A stretch of 27,534 bases of DNA from Penium margaritaceum (GCA_023375785.1 SZWC01008583.1:4938-32471); one strand, 5' to 3'; positions 10,569-20,850 are shown, counted from the first letter of the stretch. Notes: generated by a model from the letters alone, not told the origin. Program-made: numbers and translations.

Positions 10569-10748
10569 ATGGCCATGACGGACGTCAACATCAACGGCGA
10601 TGGATGGGTGTTTCCCTTCATGTGCGGCTTCTTGGTGTGCTTGTTGGCCATGCATGTGCGTGAATGGACAATGTGTGCATGCTGCAAGGCTGCTAGGTTG
10701 AGTGTAGAATTACGTAGAGCGTATAGTAGAGGCTATGCTGTTGGTTAA
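10569..10748 (+). CDS. Small ORF (59 aa) with one membrane segment inside the Harbinger element
   Basis: It begins MAMTDVNINGDGW, has a hydrophobic stretch (VFPFMCGFLVCLLAM, residues about 14-28), then several cysteines and a basic arginine-rich end. It starts five bases after a probable splice acceptor and ends with TAA. No family is recognised. It may be a third protein of this Harbinger subfamily, translated from the spliced downstream part of the mRNA, or the fortuitous open frame of a 3' untranslated exon. In the frame of the upstream ORF the same exon codes only a short different tail. Confidence 0.35.
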   Translation: MAMTDVNINGDGWVFPFMCGFLVCLLAMHVREWTMCACCKAARLSVELRRAYSRGYAVG

Positions 10749-10957
10749 CGCAGTGTTGCTGGTGAATTGTTGGATTAATTGACAGTTAATGGAATGTTCA
10801 TTCTCAGCCCTTGTGGTGGCTTATGAGTGGTTCTCTAAGTATTGTCTAATGAATTCTCGTTTGCACTATGCAAGACTAATGGTGATGCACAAAGAAGAAC
10901 AGAACGTGGGAATCATGAATAGTAGAACACGTTGAAAAATGTTTGCAAACATTCATA

Positions 10958-12150
10958 CTATGGCTGCATAGCTCTCTTTGTCACATAGTCAAGATACATT
11001 TCATGAGCAATGCAATCACGGAAGGCCCTAGCGTCTGCTGGGACCTGGGCATCGTCTATCTCCTCATCAGTGGCAGACAACATGCCCGCACTGCGTCGAT
11101 GTTCAGCCTCAAGTCATCCATGTACCCTCCCTCCTCCGCACTTGCCATTATAAAAACATTGTGTAACACACAGCAGGCAATGACGATGTCTGTCTGTGCA
11201 TCAATGGAGTAACCTTCCATGTCTGCCAGGATCTTGAATTTGTGCTTCAGTTGACCAATCACACGCTCCACCGTCATGCGTAGTGCAGAATGACGCATGT
11301 TGTACAGCTTTGCGGGTGATTCAGGCACATTAGCCTCGCCGTTCACTGGGTCCTCCCTGAGGTGGTAACGCACGCCGCGGTATGGATTAAGCACCTGCAG
11401 TGAGAGCGGGTACCCTGCATCCGCCAAGAAGTACTTGCCCTCCGGTACCACAAAGCCTTCTCCACATGCGTGCCTGTACACTCCGGCGTCGTGTGCGCTT
11501 CCCTCCCAACCCGCATGCACCCATGGGATGGTCTCATCGAAGTTCACGGCGATGAAAACATTCTGCGTCTTCTGACCCTTCCGATTCCAATATGGCCCTT
11601 GCTCCTCCAGTGGCACCCAGGCCGGGATGTGGGTGCCATCGATGGCACCGATGCAGTCTTTGAAACATGGCATGAAGCGTGAGCTCCGGGCGACTTTTTT
11701 GGGAACTCCATTACCCTCTAAAATGCGGATGACGGTCGGTGCAATCTCTAAAACACGCCTCATGACACGACCGAAGTGCCTACTAACCGTCTCCTTTGAG
11801 TGTTGAAAAGTCTCAGACAGTCGGCGCTGGCCTTTTCCCCCCAGCATTTGGCAAAGGAACATTGCCACTGATTCCTCGATAGAGATGCGGAGGGTCGGTT
11901 GTAGTCCAGCGGCTTGCAAGACACGGACCAATTTGTCAAAGCGCCATGGATCAAGACCGAGTATGTCGTAGACCCGCATAGCGTTGGCCTCTGCTGATGA
12001 AAGCTCCTCCACAAACTCACTTCCCATAAGTGGGCGTGTGAGGTAAGGCCTTTTCAGATACGGTAGTGCGGCGTAGATGCAAATGAAGATTCCTATAATC
12101 AACAGCTGCTCCATGACTTCGGGTGGCAGAAGCCCATTTCCAGCATCCAT
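10958..12150 (-). pseudogene. PIF/Harbinger DDE transposase (HARBI1-like), C-terminal frameshift
   Basis: The 364-codon frame from ATG 12150 is a DDE_Tnp_4-type nuclease. A hydrophobic segment (residues 16-31, LLIIGIFICIYAALP) precedes a helix-turn-helix region (about 89-136, SETFQHSKETVSRHF). Then come the catalytic motifs GAIDGTH (Asp171), GSAHDAG (Asp221) and TVERVIGQLK (Glu295), with LADAGYPL at 243-250 between them. All three catalytic residues are present, so the core is intact. The frame ends at TAG 11058-11056 in an odd tail (RACCLPLMRR). One base out of frame, however, sequence from about 11083 to TAG 10960-10958 reads as the expected acidic tail and final helix (TDEEIDDAQVPAD, then RDCIAHEMYLDYV). 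A 1-base loss near 11084-11090 therefore truncates the normal last 40 or so residues. It is convergent with the Myb/SANT partner. Confidence 0.9.
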
Positions 12151-12419
12151 GGTGGCAAGTGGAAATGTTGACCTGGTGCTGGGTTCGTGCTAAGCGTTGT
12201 ACAAGGCTTAGTGGGAGCGCATAGGTGTCAGGTGAGTTGCAAGCGAAAAGAGAAAGCAAATGGCAACGCAGACCGACAAGTAATTCTGGCGACCTGGCGG
12301 CCCTTTTTTTCTTCTTTGAAAAAAAAACCGTCGCTCTGGTTGGAATGCGCACCGCACAACCAAGCGAGAGGAGGCAGCTGCGGGGAAAGGTCCGATTTCG
12401 TTGGATTCCATGGTTTAGT

Positions 12420-12455
12420 TTAACCAACCACGAAATCTTACTACCAGCCGCACCC
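12420..12455 (-). repeat. Right terminal inverted repeat of the Harbinger element
   Basis: Read on minus from 12455 it begins GGGTGCGGCTGGTAGTA and continues AGATTTCGTGGTTGGTT, the partner of the left end at 7766-7803. Confidence 0.9.
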
Positions 12456-12847
12456 TTCATGTGACGAGTGAAACACGTCCTATTTCGCAAGTCGCAGGAA
12501 TGAAATACATCTTTAGGCCGAATCTCAGATGCCCAGATATTTGGGACGTACGGATTTTATTGGTTCATCGGGTTCATCAAGTCAATATCTTTCTTGATGT
12601 TCTATGGTTTGTTTCGTCAATTGTAAAGAATCGCCAGGCTAAAACTTTGACGGAAAATAACGGTAAGCGAATTTTCCCCTTGGCGCACCGAGAGGGCCTG
12701 ATGAGCTGACCATGCTCCTGGCTCCGTTGACCGTCACCCATTTCTGGCGAGAGCACTTCCAGAGTACCAAGAGAGCAATTCGTAGTTAGACCCCTTACAA
12801 CCGTTACTCGTTCTCAGCCCTATTGTCAGCCGCTCCGACCAGCAACC
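12456..12847 (+). promoter_or_regulatory. Upstream region of the cyclophilin gene
   Basis: This stretch holds whatever promoter the cyclophilin gene has between its start codon and the end of the Harbinger element. I see no clear TATA box. The leader just before the ATG is pyrimidine-rich with a CCGCTCCGACCAGCAACC context. A broader promoter may be displaced beyond the transposon. Confidence 0.4.
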
Positions 12848-13826
12848 ATGCCGAACCCCCGGGTGTTCTTCGACATCACGATTGGTGGGACGCCGGCAGG
12901 GAGGATTGTGATGGAGGTAAAGCCTTCCTCTGTCCTTGCATTTTGCCGTACTGAAATTTCAACCAGGACCTGAAAGCTCAACGCGTCGCTTGTTCTGAGC
13001 AGCTCTTTGCCGACGTCGTGCCGAGGACTGCCGAAAACTTCAGGGCCCTTTGCACAGGTACAGTGAAATATCCCCTCCCTTTTCTTCCTGCCTAGAAGAA
13101 AGCCTTCGTCACTGGTTATTTTGAAGATGCTGTTTCGTGCGCTGCAGGTGAGAAGGGCGTTGGCCGCTCTGGAAAGCCCCTGCATTTCAAGGGCTCCGCC
13201 TTCCACCGCGTCATTCCTGACTTCATGTGCCAGGTATGGACAGGTTTTTTTTTTCTGGTTTCCACCAGAGTCGTTTCCCCGTCCATTTCCCTCATCAGTG
13301 GACACTGACGTGACCATTTCCGCTTTCACAGGGTGGTGATTTTACTCGGGGCAACGGGACGGGAGGAGAGAGCATTTATGGTGAGAAGTTCGCTGACGAA
13401 AACTTCATCAAGAAGCACACAGGGCCCGGTGTTCTGTCTATGGCCAACGCAGGCCCCAACACCAACGGCTCTCAGGTAAAGGGAAAATCTGTCTCATCAC
13501 GCATGTCATGACTTGAAGATATTCTGCTGGGAAGCTTTGATGATGCCGCCTGGTTCCCTGTTCTGCAGTTCTTCCTCTGCACCGTGAAGACGGCTTGGCT
13601 GGACGGCAAGCACGTGGTATTTGGCAATGTTGTGGAGGGCATGGATGTAGTAGTGAAGATCGAATCTGTTGGAAGCTCATCGGTAAGTGTTCCCCTGAAT
13701 TGTAGTGCTCAGATCCTCCGTGCACATCATCTGCGGCTAGTCTCTGAGTGAAGAGCATGTGTTTCTGTCATGCAGGGTGCAACCCGGCAGCCTGTCGTGA
13801 TTGCAGACAGCGGTCAACTCTCATGA
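12848..13826 (+). CDS. Cytosolic-type cyclophilin, peptidyl-prolyl cis-trans isomerase, 172 aa, six exons
   Basis: Exons 12848-12916, 13003-13057, 13148-13233, 13332-13475, 13569-13682 and 13776-13826 join in frame to 172 residues, the usual length of plant single-domain cyclophilins. All five introns (86, 90, 98, 93 and 93 bases) have GT-AG ends. The enzyme isomerises X-proline bonds and assists folding. Catalytic and cyclosporin-contact residues are present: Arg62 and Phe67 ([10 protein letters not shown]), Gln70, the GNGTGG loop, Trp128 and His133 (WLDGKH). Residues 47-53 carry the divergent-loop insertion (GRSGKPLH), and Glu83 of plant-type members is present. Of the four cysteines typical of plant homologues, 40, 69 and 122 are kept, but position 168 is serine. 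No signal or transit peptide is visible, so a cytosolic or nuclear location is expected. The ATG context is ACCATGC. It is the only clearly intact conserved gene in the window. Confidence 0.97.
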
Positions 13827-14224
13827 AAAGGATGAACATTTCTGGGCGACATCCGCTGCCCTGAATACAGTGTTGGGTTTCGGTTTTGGGCTGGAGGAAT
13901 TTGATTCCTCCTCTAACAGAGGGTACCATGTTTCAGTGAATGATGCAGATGTGCTCTTGTGTTGAGTATCTTACTTCCAATGCCACTATGCCCACCGTGC
14001 AAGATGCATCGGAAGGAAACAGGCGCCTTGCATGTATGCCACGTCATCTCTTGTGACATTGAACCATCCATGCTAAAATGAACACATACACACTCTTGCT
14101 TCCGTCTTTCTTGAGGCATTGCCTTACTTTCTTATGCAAAATGGTACAAAGGGAATAACCTGCAACTGAATTCTCTAGCATGTATGAGAAGGAAGATGAT
14201 GCAAAGCAAGTTCTGTGATGCCTC

Positions 14225-14230
14225 AATAAA
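14225..14230 (+). terminator. Possible polyadenylation signal of the cyclophilin gene
   Basis: AATAAA lies about 400 bases after the stop codon in an otherwise gene-free stretch (13827-14288) that I read as the 3' untranslated region. The motif is short and may be chance. Confidence 0.35.
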
Positions 14231-14288
14231 GGCACAGGACAGTAATGATTATAGCGCGTGAAAATATTTTTCAGGACGGACCAATACT

Positions 14289-14600
14289 ATGCCCACAATT
14301 GCCAGATAGAGCAGTGGTGTCCATAGTTTTTAGTGATGTAACAGCTATACCCACATCTGTCAGACTTCCACCATGAATCAGCATGGCTGTCGCATATTTC
14401 ATCCAATTTTCTAGTGCTTCAAGGTTAGGGTGATTACTGAAAAGGTCGGAGTTGTTATATGTCCATCGTTTCGGTCGATACTCGGGATCAGACTGACTGC
14501 GGTGTCCAAAGTCGAAATTGACATGCATGCGGTGTCCATAGTCGGAATCGACATAATTGCAGTGCCCATACTTGAAAACGACATGAAATCTGTGCCCCCG
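14289..14600 (+). repeat. Degenerate tandem repeats of about 30 bases, left flank of the first MULE
   Basis: Units headed by TGCCCA, TGTCCAT or TACCCA recur at about 28-31 bases (14291, 14319, 14349). A second cluster at about 14450-14600 reads GGTGTCCAAAGTCGAAATTG, then GGTGTCCATAGTCGGAATCG, then GTGCCCATACTTG. The second cluster is repeated in inverted orientation at 20050-20190. Such subterminal arrays are common in MuDR-like elements and are the likely binding sites of their transposase. The minus-strand 145-codon frame across it is only the translation of the repeats. Confidence 0.6.
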
Positions 14601-15236
14601 GTTAGTGTTAGTCATGGGCATCCTTGACATGTGTTTCAAGGTTTTAACGTATTTGTCATACATGTTAGCGACGGCGCGGAAACGACCGTTGTCGGCGGCC
14701 GAACGCATAACATGGAAACAATTTGACGTGGTTCCTTAGGTCTCCGACGCCTTCATGACGGGGGTCTTACACAGGATAATGCAACGCTTCACCTCGTAGA
14801 AACGCGTTGCATATGATAGGGCCCATTGCGTCATCTCAGTCCGTTGCTTGAAGGATAGTCGAAGTTTAACAAATTGCACATTCTTCCTCCTGAAACGAGT
14901 TCGTGTGTTCCACCGCATTCGTATCTGATTTTGAGAGCCTGTCATGTGTCACATCCTGCCGGTTTCCCGAGATGCAATGTACCTCCCATCATGCATGGCT
15001 ACCACGTGCTTCTCTCAGCTGCAGTCGTACCGTTCGTTGGAAAATATTGTTTGATCCACATCGACAGTAGCGGCTCATGCGGGGTTCTTGCCTTGCAGTG
15101 CATTGTGGTGCATCGAAGCGTCGATTATGTCCCTTGTGCCCATGACGGCCTCGTTGTCGGTGCATGCGAGACGACCGTGGGTATCTTAGTTATATAGAGC
15201 CAATTTTTATGAACAAGGTGCCCATGATATCTCCCG

Positions 15237-17745
15237 ATGGCGGGGACCACACACCAGAGAGGAGGCGGAGCTCTCACAACCTCCTCGTTCCCACCAGACG
15301 ACAGCGACGACGACTTGACAGATGATCCGTGCTTGACGCGCCAGACACCCACTGCCGACAACGACGATGCACCGTCCCCTGCAGTCGACGGGGGCCCACG
15401 TCCTCAAGCGGAGGGTCCTCTCAGGATGTCACGTGTAGGCGGGCGTGTGCTCTCGACCAAGGGCCTGCCCGTCGGTTCTGACGATGAGGCAAAGGCAGCC
15501 GACGCCAAGGCGAAGGCTGCCGCCGCCTGCATCTCGGTCCCCACCCCACGTGCTACCCCGAAGAAGCGGAAGGCTGCGGTGGACTTCCCCGGTGGTTCAA
15601 CATTTGAGAACATGGCCGCATGCAAAGCCGCAGTGGAAGAGTATGCGGGGCAACCGCATGGCGTTGAGGTGGTTGAAAAGCGACTGCACTCGCCTCGTGG
15701 CACGGTGTAAGCAGTATGCAACGAAGAAGTGCCGGGGACAGCAAGAAGTCCGGAGCAGTCAACATCACGTCGTTCGTGGATGGCCATCTTTGTGACTCCG
15801 GCCTCGGCCGCGGTAACCCCGTGTGCTCCATGAGGTGGGTTGCATGGCGGATTGAGAGCACCATCGCGAAGGACCCATGTGTGAAGCCCAAGGCGCTCCA
15901 TGCGGTCGTGACACAAGTAGCCAAGACGAAGGTCCCCTACACCACCCTTTACCGTGCAAAGAAAGTGTGCTTGGAGAAGATGTATGGCAAGAAGTCAGAC
16001 TCGTGGAGCATGTTCCCAGGTTACGTGGACGAGGTACGTTATCCAACAATGGTTTATTGAACACAATTTTCAACAAGTCAGGTATGTGATAGTTTAGGGA
16101 CTAAACATGTGGATAATGCTGTCTCATGCAGGTGCTGAGGGTTGACCCGCTAGCCATCGCTAAAGCCGAGAAAGACTATGTCACGAGCGCCTTCGACCGA
16201 GTGTTCATTGCACCCGGGGGCCTACAGGAGAGGTTTTGAGTACACTAGACACGTCCTCGTCATGGATGGCACACATCTAAAAAACGGGCACAAGCAGGTT
16301 CTCCTCATCATGCAATTCTGTGACGCAAATGACAACGCCATGCCCGCTGCGTATGCCTTGGTGTCCGGGGAAGATGAGCACAACTAGAGTTGGTTCTGTG
16401 AGTTGGTGGCAGCAGGGTACCCCACGGCCGCACAACATGGAACAACAGTCACATCTGACCGCGAGAAGGAACTTGCCAACGCTATCGAGGCCAAGCTGCC
16501 CGAGGCCACCCAAACGTACTACACATGGCACATTATGCGCAACGTGCAGTCCAAGTGCCAGGGAAGGTCGGGCGCACTATTTTGGAACCTGGCACACGTG
16601 ACGAGGGACTGGGATGCATGCCTGGAAGAGATGCGGCATGCATCCAAGGGTAGTTGATTTCCTGTTGGGCTAGAATGGAGAGCCCGACATCCCGAAGAGC
16701 AGGCTGTTCTGCCCACTTTCTCACGGAGGGCATACCACCAGCAACGCCATGGAGTCTCTGAATGGCAAGCTGGTGGAGCTCAGAAAGATGTATCCCTACC
16801 TTTGTTTTGTGAACCTGCACGTGTTTGTGCAGCGATTGTGGCACGTTCGGCGTAGGATGGCACACAACGCCGAGGGCAGCGTCGCGCTTGTGCTATACCT
16901 CAAGGTAAAGCACAACTGCAACCGCAACAGAGAGTATTCACTGGACCTGGATGGCGACGAGACGGGACCATGGCACGGCGGCACAGCCACGCATCGTAAC
17001 GGCACTCCTCGCGACATCAACCTCACCAAAAAATACTGTTTGTGCGGGCGTTGGTGGGAGTATGGAGTGCCGTGCCTGCACGCATTCAGCCAACTACTGG
17101 AGAACGCGCTGAACCCCCTAGCATTGAATTCGGCTACCTGAACCTGAGCTACACGCGGACCTACAACGCCCCGATCCCATTGCCAAAGGTGGGGCAGGTG
17201 AAGCTAGCATAGCCTAAGTGGAAGCAGCCAGGCCCAAGTCGCGGGCGCGGGCGACCAGCCACCGTGCGCTTGGACATGTATGCAAAGATGAAGAAACAAC
17301 GCATTTGTGCCTGCCCGGGAAAGCAGGGCCATGTACGGCGGGCATGCCTGAACATGGAGGCCCCAAGCAACGAGCAAATGGTGGCCGCACGCGTCTCCGA
17401 GCTAGACGTTGATCGTCGCATGCGGGCATCCTACCGGACTAACATGGACGTCATGGGATACTCAGGGGATGAGGCGGATGATGCACCCCCTACCGAAGAA
17501 GAGGCGGAGTCCGAGGAGGGGGAGGAGGAGGAGGAGGAGGAGGCGCATGACGAGGGGGAGGACGAGGAGGGGGGGGATGAGGAAGAGGAAGAGGGGGGGA
17601 GGGGGGGCAGGAGGTCGTCGACCCTGTCTCTGTGTCCACTGACGAGGAAAGGGTCGACCACTATGATGTCGAAGATAGTGAGGAGGCATGGGTGGCCTTC
17701 CATGCTGAAGTGGACAGCATCAACCGCTCCTTTGGCCCTTGGTGA
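15237..17745 (+). pseudogene. MuDR-like (MULE) transposase, first copy, decayed
   Basis: The start ATG at 15237 opens an acidic/alanine-rich leader with a basic patch (PKKRKAAVDF). The MuDR N-terminal zinc-type domain follows, split over three frames near 15700-15780. After a clean intron (16034-16131, GTACGT to CATGCAG) comes the transposase core. First Asp is in VMDGTHLKNG, second in TVTSDREKEL with YTWHIMRNV after it, and Glu in TSNAMESLN (codon 16752-16754). Next are a SWIM finger (CLCGRWWEYGVPCLH), an RG-rich linker, a zinc knuckle (CACPGKQGHVRRAC) and a long acidic tail. Breaks are an extra G in the run 16216-16220, TAG 16385 and another TAG in the linker (both fit tryptophan TGG), TGA 16655, and frameshifts near 17120 and 17610. 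The frame ends FGPW at TGA 17743, where a GTGAGT donor suggests a further exon from about 17860. All catalytic residues survive, so decay is recent. Confidence 0.85.
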
Positions 17746-18420
17746 GTCTGGGTGAGGTTGTTTTGATTGCCATTACTTTGTTTGAACTCTGCCTTCAACT
17801 TTATTCATGATGTCTAACACTGATTTCATTCCATGTCTGTACTTTGCAGAGATCACCAACGTCCACTCGTTGAAGAGGAGGTGCATGCCAGATCACATGT
17901 GGCTCGTGATTGCACTCCTGTAGTATATTAGCTTTCAGCTATGGCGTACTTTGGTTAGTATCGTTGACCGACTCCGCTTGACTGAGAGTTCTAATGCCCA
18001 ATGCATGAGCTCGTGTAATCCTTCCTCCCCATGTCGTAATCAACCCATATTCCTCTTTTACTCAAATAATTCACAACCAGTAACCACACATTGGACGTTT
18101 GCTTTGTTGAAGTATGCATCTGTTGTAGTCCAAAATTGTAGTAAGGTGCAAATTGTAGTGCACAATGGTGTCCTGAAATCATTTTGCAGTGTATGTACCT
18201 CAAGCAGCTACCAAGTGTACATATAGATTGTACACACGCTCATTTCGTTCTCTTTGCGACAGTTGTTTCAAGGAACCAGAAACATGAGTTCATGTGACGA
18301 ACAAGACTTGACCGTCATTTTCCTCATGGGAGTTGGTACGACATTGGTGTGTCAGAGCTGAATTCCTATTTGTGGCCGCCAAAAAGAACAAGATATGTAG
18401 GTATGTGCCATTGTACACTG
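17746..18420. other. Probable intron and decayed linker downstream of the first MULE core
   Basis: An acceptor at about 17850 (TACTTTGCAG) is followed by a short protein-like frame (DHQRPLVEEEVHARSH) ending at about 17931. From there to 18420 I see only stop-rich, AT-richer sequence without motifs. Confidence 0.35.
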
Positions 18421-18663
18421 ATACACAATGACACAAGTCAACTGGATGCCTACACGAGTGAAGCAGAGGCAGAGGAGAGTAATTGGAAGATGTCTTCTAC
18501 GAGGGAGGAGACAAAAACATGGACACTATTGATGCCAATGAGGACATATTCTATGATGCAATGGGATGTCAAGGACGGCAGGGATGTGGATGCGACTTGT
18601 GCCACTGGCTCTGGCTGTGCAGTGTCTTGGATCCAAAGTGGTTAGATCTTGAGTGGGATGGGT
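18421..18663 (+). pseudogene. Acidic four-cysteine segment downstream of the first MULE
   Basis: An acidic string (LDAYTSEAEAEES) shifts by one frame into EDVFYEGGDKNMDTIDANE and then EDIFYDAMGCQGRQGCGCD plus LCHWLW, ending TAG 18661-18663. The EDIF-x-DA, then C-x5-C-x-C-x2-C arrangement recurs in the same place behind the second MULE (22848-23144). There it can be joined to the transposase by an intron, so this is probably the last exon of the transposase gene. Function unknown; four clustered cysteines suggest a small metal-binding or disulfide unit. Confidence 0.5.
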
Positions 18664-18714
18664 AGTACTTCCTGAAGTCAATCAACAATGGCCATACTTG
18701 GGTCATGAACATTA

Positions 18715-19258
18715 CTCCCATGCCCATGGTAGTCGCGTGAATAAAACAATCGTGCCCATGGCTGTCAATGAAATGATAATGATTTGCCCATAGTTGTCAA
18801 TTACCTTTTACTTTTTTTCCCGGAAATGTGACAAAAGAAAAGAACTCATACCCATATTTCTCATTGAAATAATAGTTCCATGCCCATAATTAGATACCCA
18901 GTCATGTCAATGCGATAAAACTCGGATGCCCATACATGTCATTGAAACACTCCTCCCATACCCAAAAATGTCAATGCAATGAACATCCGAAGCCCATAGT
19001 TTTCACTGACATAATACTCACATACCCACAATTGTCGATGAAATAAACCTCGGAAGCCCATACTTGTCAGTGATATTATACTCGCATACCCAGAATTGTA
19101 AACGCAATAAACCTCGGAAGCCCATACTTGTCACTGAGATAATACTCGCATACCCCGAAGTGTCAGAGCAATAAACCTCACATGCCCATATTTGTCACTA
19201 AAAAAAACTTGCATACCCTGGATTGTCAATGCAATAAAATTCTCATGCCCGTACTTTC
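18715..19258 (+). repeat. Subterminal tandem array, about 31/32-base units in 63-base pairs
   Basis: About 16 units run through the stretch, each headed by TGCCCAT or TACCC. From about 18930 they alternate as pairs: one unit like GCCCATACTTGTCACTGA followed by one like TACCCAGAATTGTCAATG. Unit length is close to three helical turns. The array begins about 50 bases after the cysteine segment of the first MULE and ends against an inverted-repeat arm at 19262. Confidence 0.85.
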
Positions 19259-19261
19259 ATC

Positions 19262-19577
19262 AACGAATGCCCACTACGGACTCGGAGGCTCGGTACATAT
19301 CCACGGCTCCCATGGCTCGTGACAGTTGGGCGGCCTGCTACTGGGCATGGGCACTCCCAAGTTCTAAGCCATGTGCGCCGGAGTCACAGGAGCTCGGGCC
19401 CATGCTGGTTCTTCATATCCTAACTCTTGGTGGCGTGCTACATTGCAGTCCCACCGCTCCTTCAATGCGACCCATGCCCGATGTGCCGCCCGGGGGTCCC
19501 CTACAGGAGTACCACATCCATGATGTGCCGGGCCATTTGGACGGACGTCGTTGTCCATATCGATCCAACGTGTGAGT
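19262..19577 (-). repeat. Left arm of a long imperfect inverted repeat, coding for an unrecognised segment
   Basis: The reverse complement of this arm matches 21467-21780 over about 310 bases with roughly four in five bases equal by eye. On minus it reads AAHRAWVALKE, then ELGYEEPAWA and VTPAHMA, a stop (fits TGG to TAG), then RPPNCHEPWEPW and TEPPSP. Confidence 0.8.
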
Positions 19578-20049
19578 CAAAGTTCGACAGATGGATTAAA
19601 CTTATCGCATTGTACTGACAGAGAAGCACTAACCTACACACGTTAGTACCCTTTCACGGTGCGAACCGGTACAAAAACCAGGTTCACTAGTTGAACGTGT
19701 TCACGTGACCCTGAGTGGACGTCGGCACATGCCGCCAATATCCGATGATGGTGCGTGCGGCGTCGGCAAATTCCACTGTAGAAAATATGTGATTGGCGAT
19801 GGCCGCGTCCATTTGGCATGCATTCATTGGCGACGGCAGGTGAAGCCTCTTCTAAGCAAAGCGTAAACGTCGGCTACAGCGCGAAAACATCGGTCCACAT
19901 GCATGGCAAGGACAAAACAAAGCAGAGGTTGTTAAGCCAGACTGGCAACATGCGAGGTTCGTTTACAACATGCAAGACTATGCAGACTAAATACTTTGAG
20001 CGAATAGTGGATACAATAGACATGATTTTCGTTTTTGTTTCACACAACA

Positions 20050-20190
20050 AAAACCATGGGCACCGCTGTCATGTCGTTTACAACAATGGACAATGCATGC
20101 ATGTCGGTTTCGACTTTGGACACCGCCGTCAATTTGCTTTTGAGTATGGACATGGCGGATCTATTGACCGAAACCATGGACTCCATAGTA
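20050..20190 (-). repeat. Inverted copy of the 14450-14600 repeat cluster
   Basis: The reverse complement reads GGTGTCCAAAGTCGAAACCG and GGTGCCCATGG, parallel to the left cluster. Both clusters also contain a TTTCGGTC motif. This fits paired subterminal repeats of one element or two relatives in opposite orientation. Confidence 0.6.
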
Positions 20191-20663
20191 TTTCTTCCCT
20201 ATTGATAAAGGATGAAGACAAAATGAGGTGGGGGTAGAGGTATTTGACACGAAGACATATTGGCGGGAGACCATTGCACATAGGGACAAAATGTTTTTTT
20301 TCCTAGTGTGGGGCTCGACTTCGGCTGTGATAACTCCCATCAATGCGTGACACTCGAAGTTCAAAAGTTCAAATGTTGCATACACGAATGCACCAGTGCG
20401 CATGCAACTCTGCCAAAACGTCCATTCTGACACCTCCAATCATGTTGCGACACCTCCAATCGCGTTCTGTCGCTCCCAACCACATTCTATCGCTGGATTT
20501 TATCAGGAAGGCATTAGTCAGAGATCGGTGTCGAACAGAAACCGAGGCATCTAAGGAGGAAAAAATAAGACAGGCCAGGTGTCACATTAGGGAAAGGTAC
20601 CAAAACAACATGCCAATTTGGGACCCAAAAAGAAGCAGAAAAAATTCAACACCCTTTAGATCG

Positions 20664-20850
20664 GCTAATTGCCAGGTTGCCCCCATTTTTGGTCGACCAT
20701 GTCAGAGACGCCCCCATTATGAGAACAAATGGCTAGGTCGCCCGCACTGGAAAAACTTCTTGCTAGCTCGCCCCGATTTTTTATTAGTCTTCCAACTTGC
20801 CCCCATTCTGAGAATTATGCATACGTCGCCCCCATTTTTTCAACGAAATC
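20664..20850 (+). repeat. Six degenerate units of about 30 bases with GCCCCCAT core
   Basis: The core GCCCCCAT (variants GCCCGCAC, GCCCCGAT) starts at 20679, 20710, 20740, 20770, 20799 and 20828, a spacing of 29-31 bases. Between the cores the units are AT-rich and diverged. Confidence 0.75.

Larger units (their letters stand above)
7766..12455. mobile_element. PIF/Harbinger DNA transposon, nearly complete, 4.69 kb
   Basis: The element is bounded by about 37-base terminal inverted repeats beginning GGGTGCG, and it holds the two genes typical of the superfamily. These are a Myb/SANT-like DNA-binding ORF on plus (8261-10462) and a DDE transposase on minus (10958-12150), convergently arranged. 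In studied members the two proteins act together: the Myb-like partner is needed for nuclear entry and end binding, and the transposase cuts. The family usually duplicates a 3-base TTA/TAA target. Here the flanks read TTT (left) and TTC (right), so the duplication is imperfect or absent. Both genes carry lesions (two nonsense codons, one frameshift), so this copy could not move without help. Its right end lies 392 bases upstream of the cyclophilin start codon. Confidence 0.85.

Noticed and set aside
12826..13329. 167-codon minus-strand frame over the cyclophilin
   Set aside because: Shadow of cyclophilin exons 1-3 and introns; the plus strand encodes a complete known protein.
14271..14708. 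145-codon minus frame and its look-alike at 19818-20237
   Set aside because: The shared peptide pattern (GHR-x-HV) comes from tandem repeats of about 30 bases, not from a gene.
17431..17703. Serine/proline-rich minus-strand frames
   Set aside because: Reverse reading of the Glu-rich tail of the first MULE transposase.
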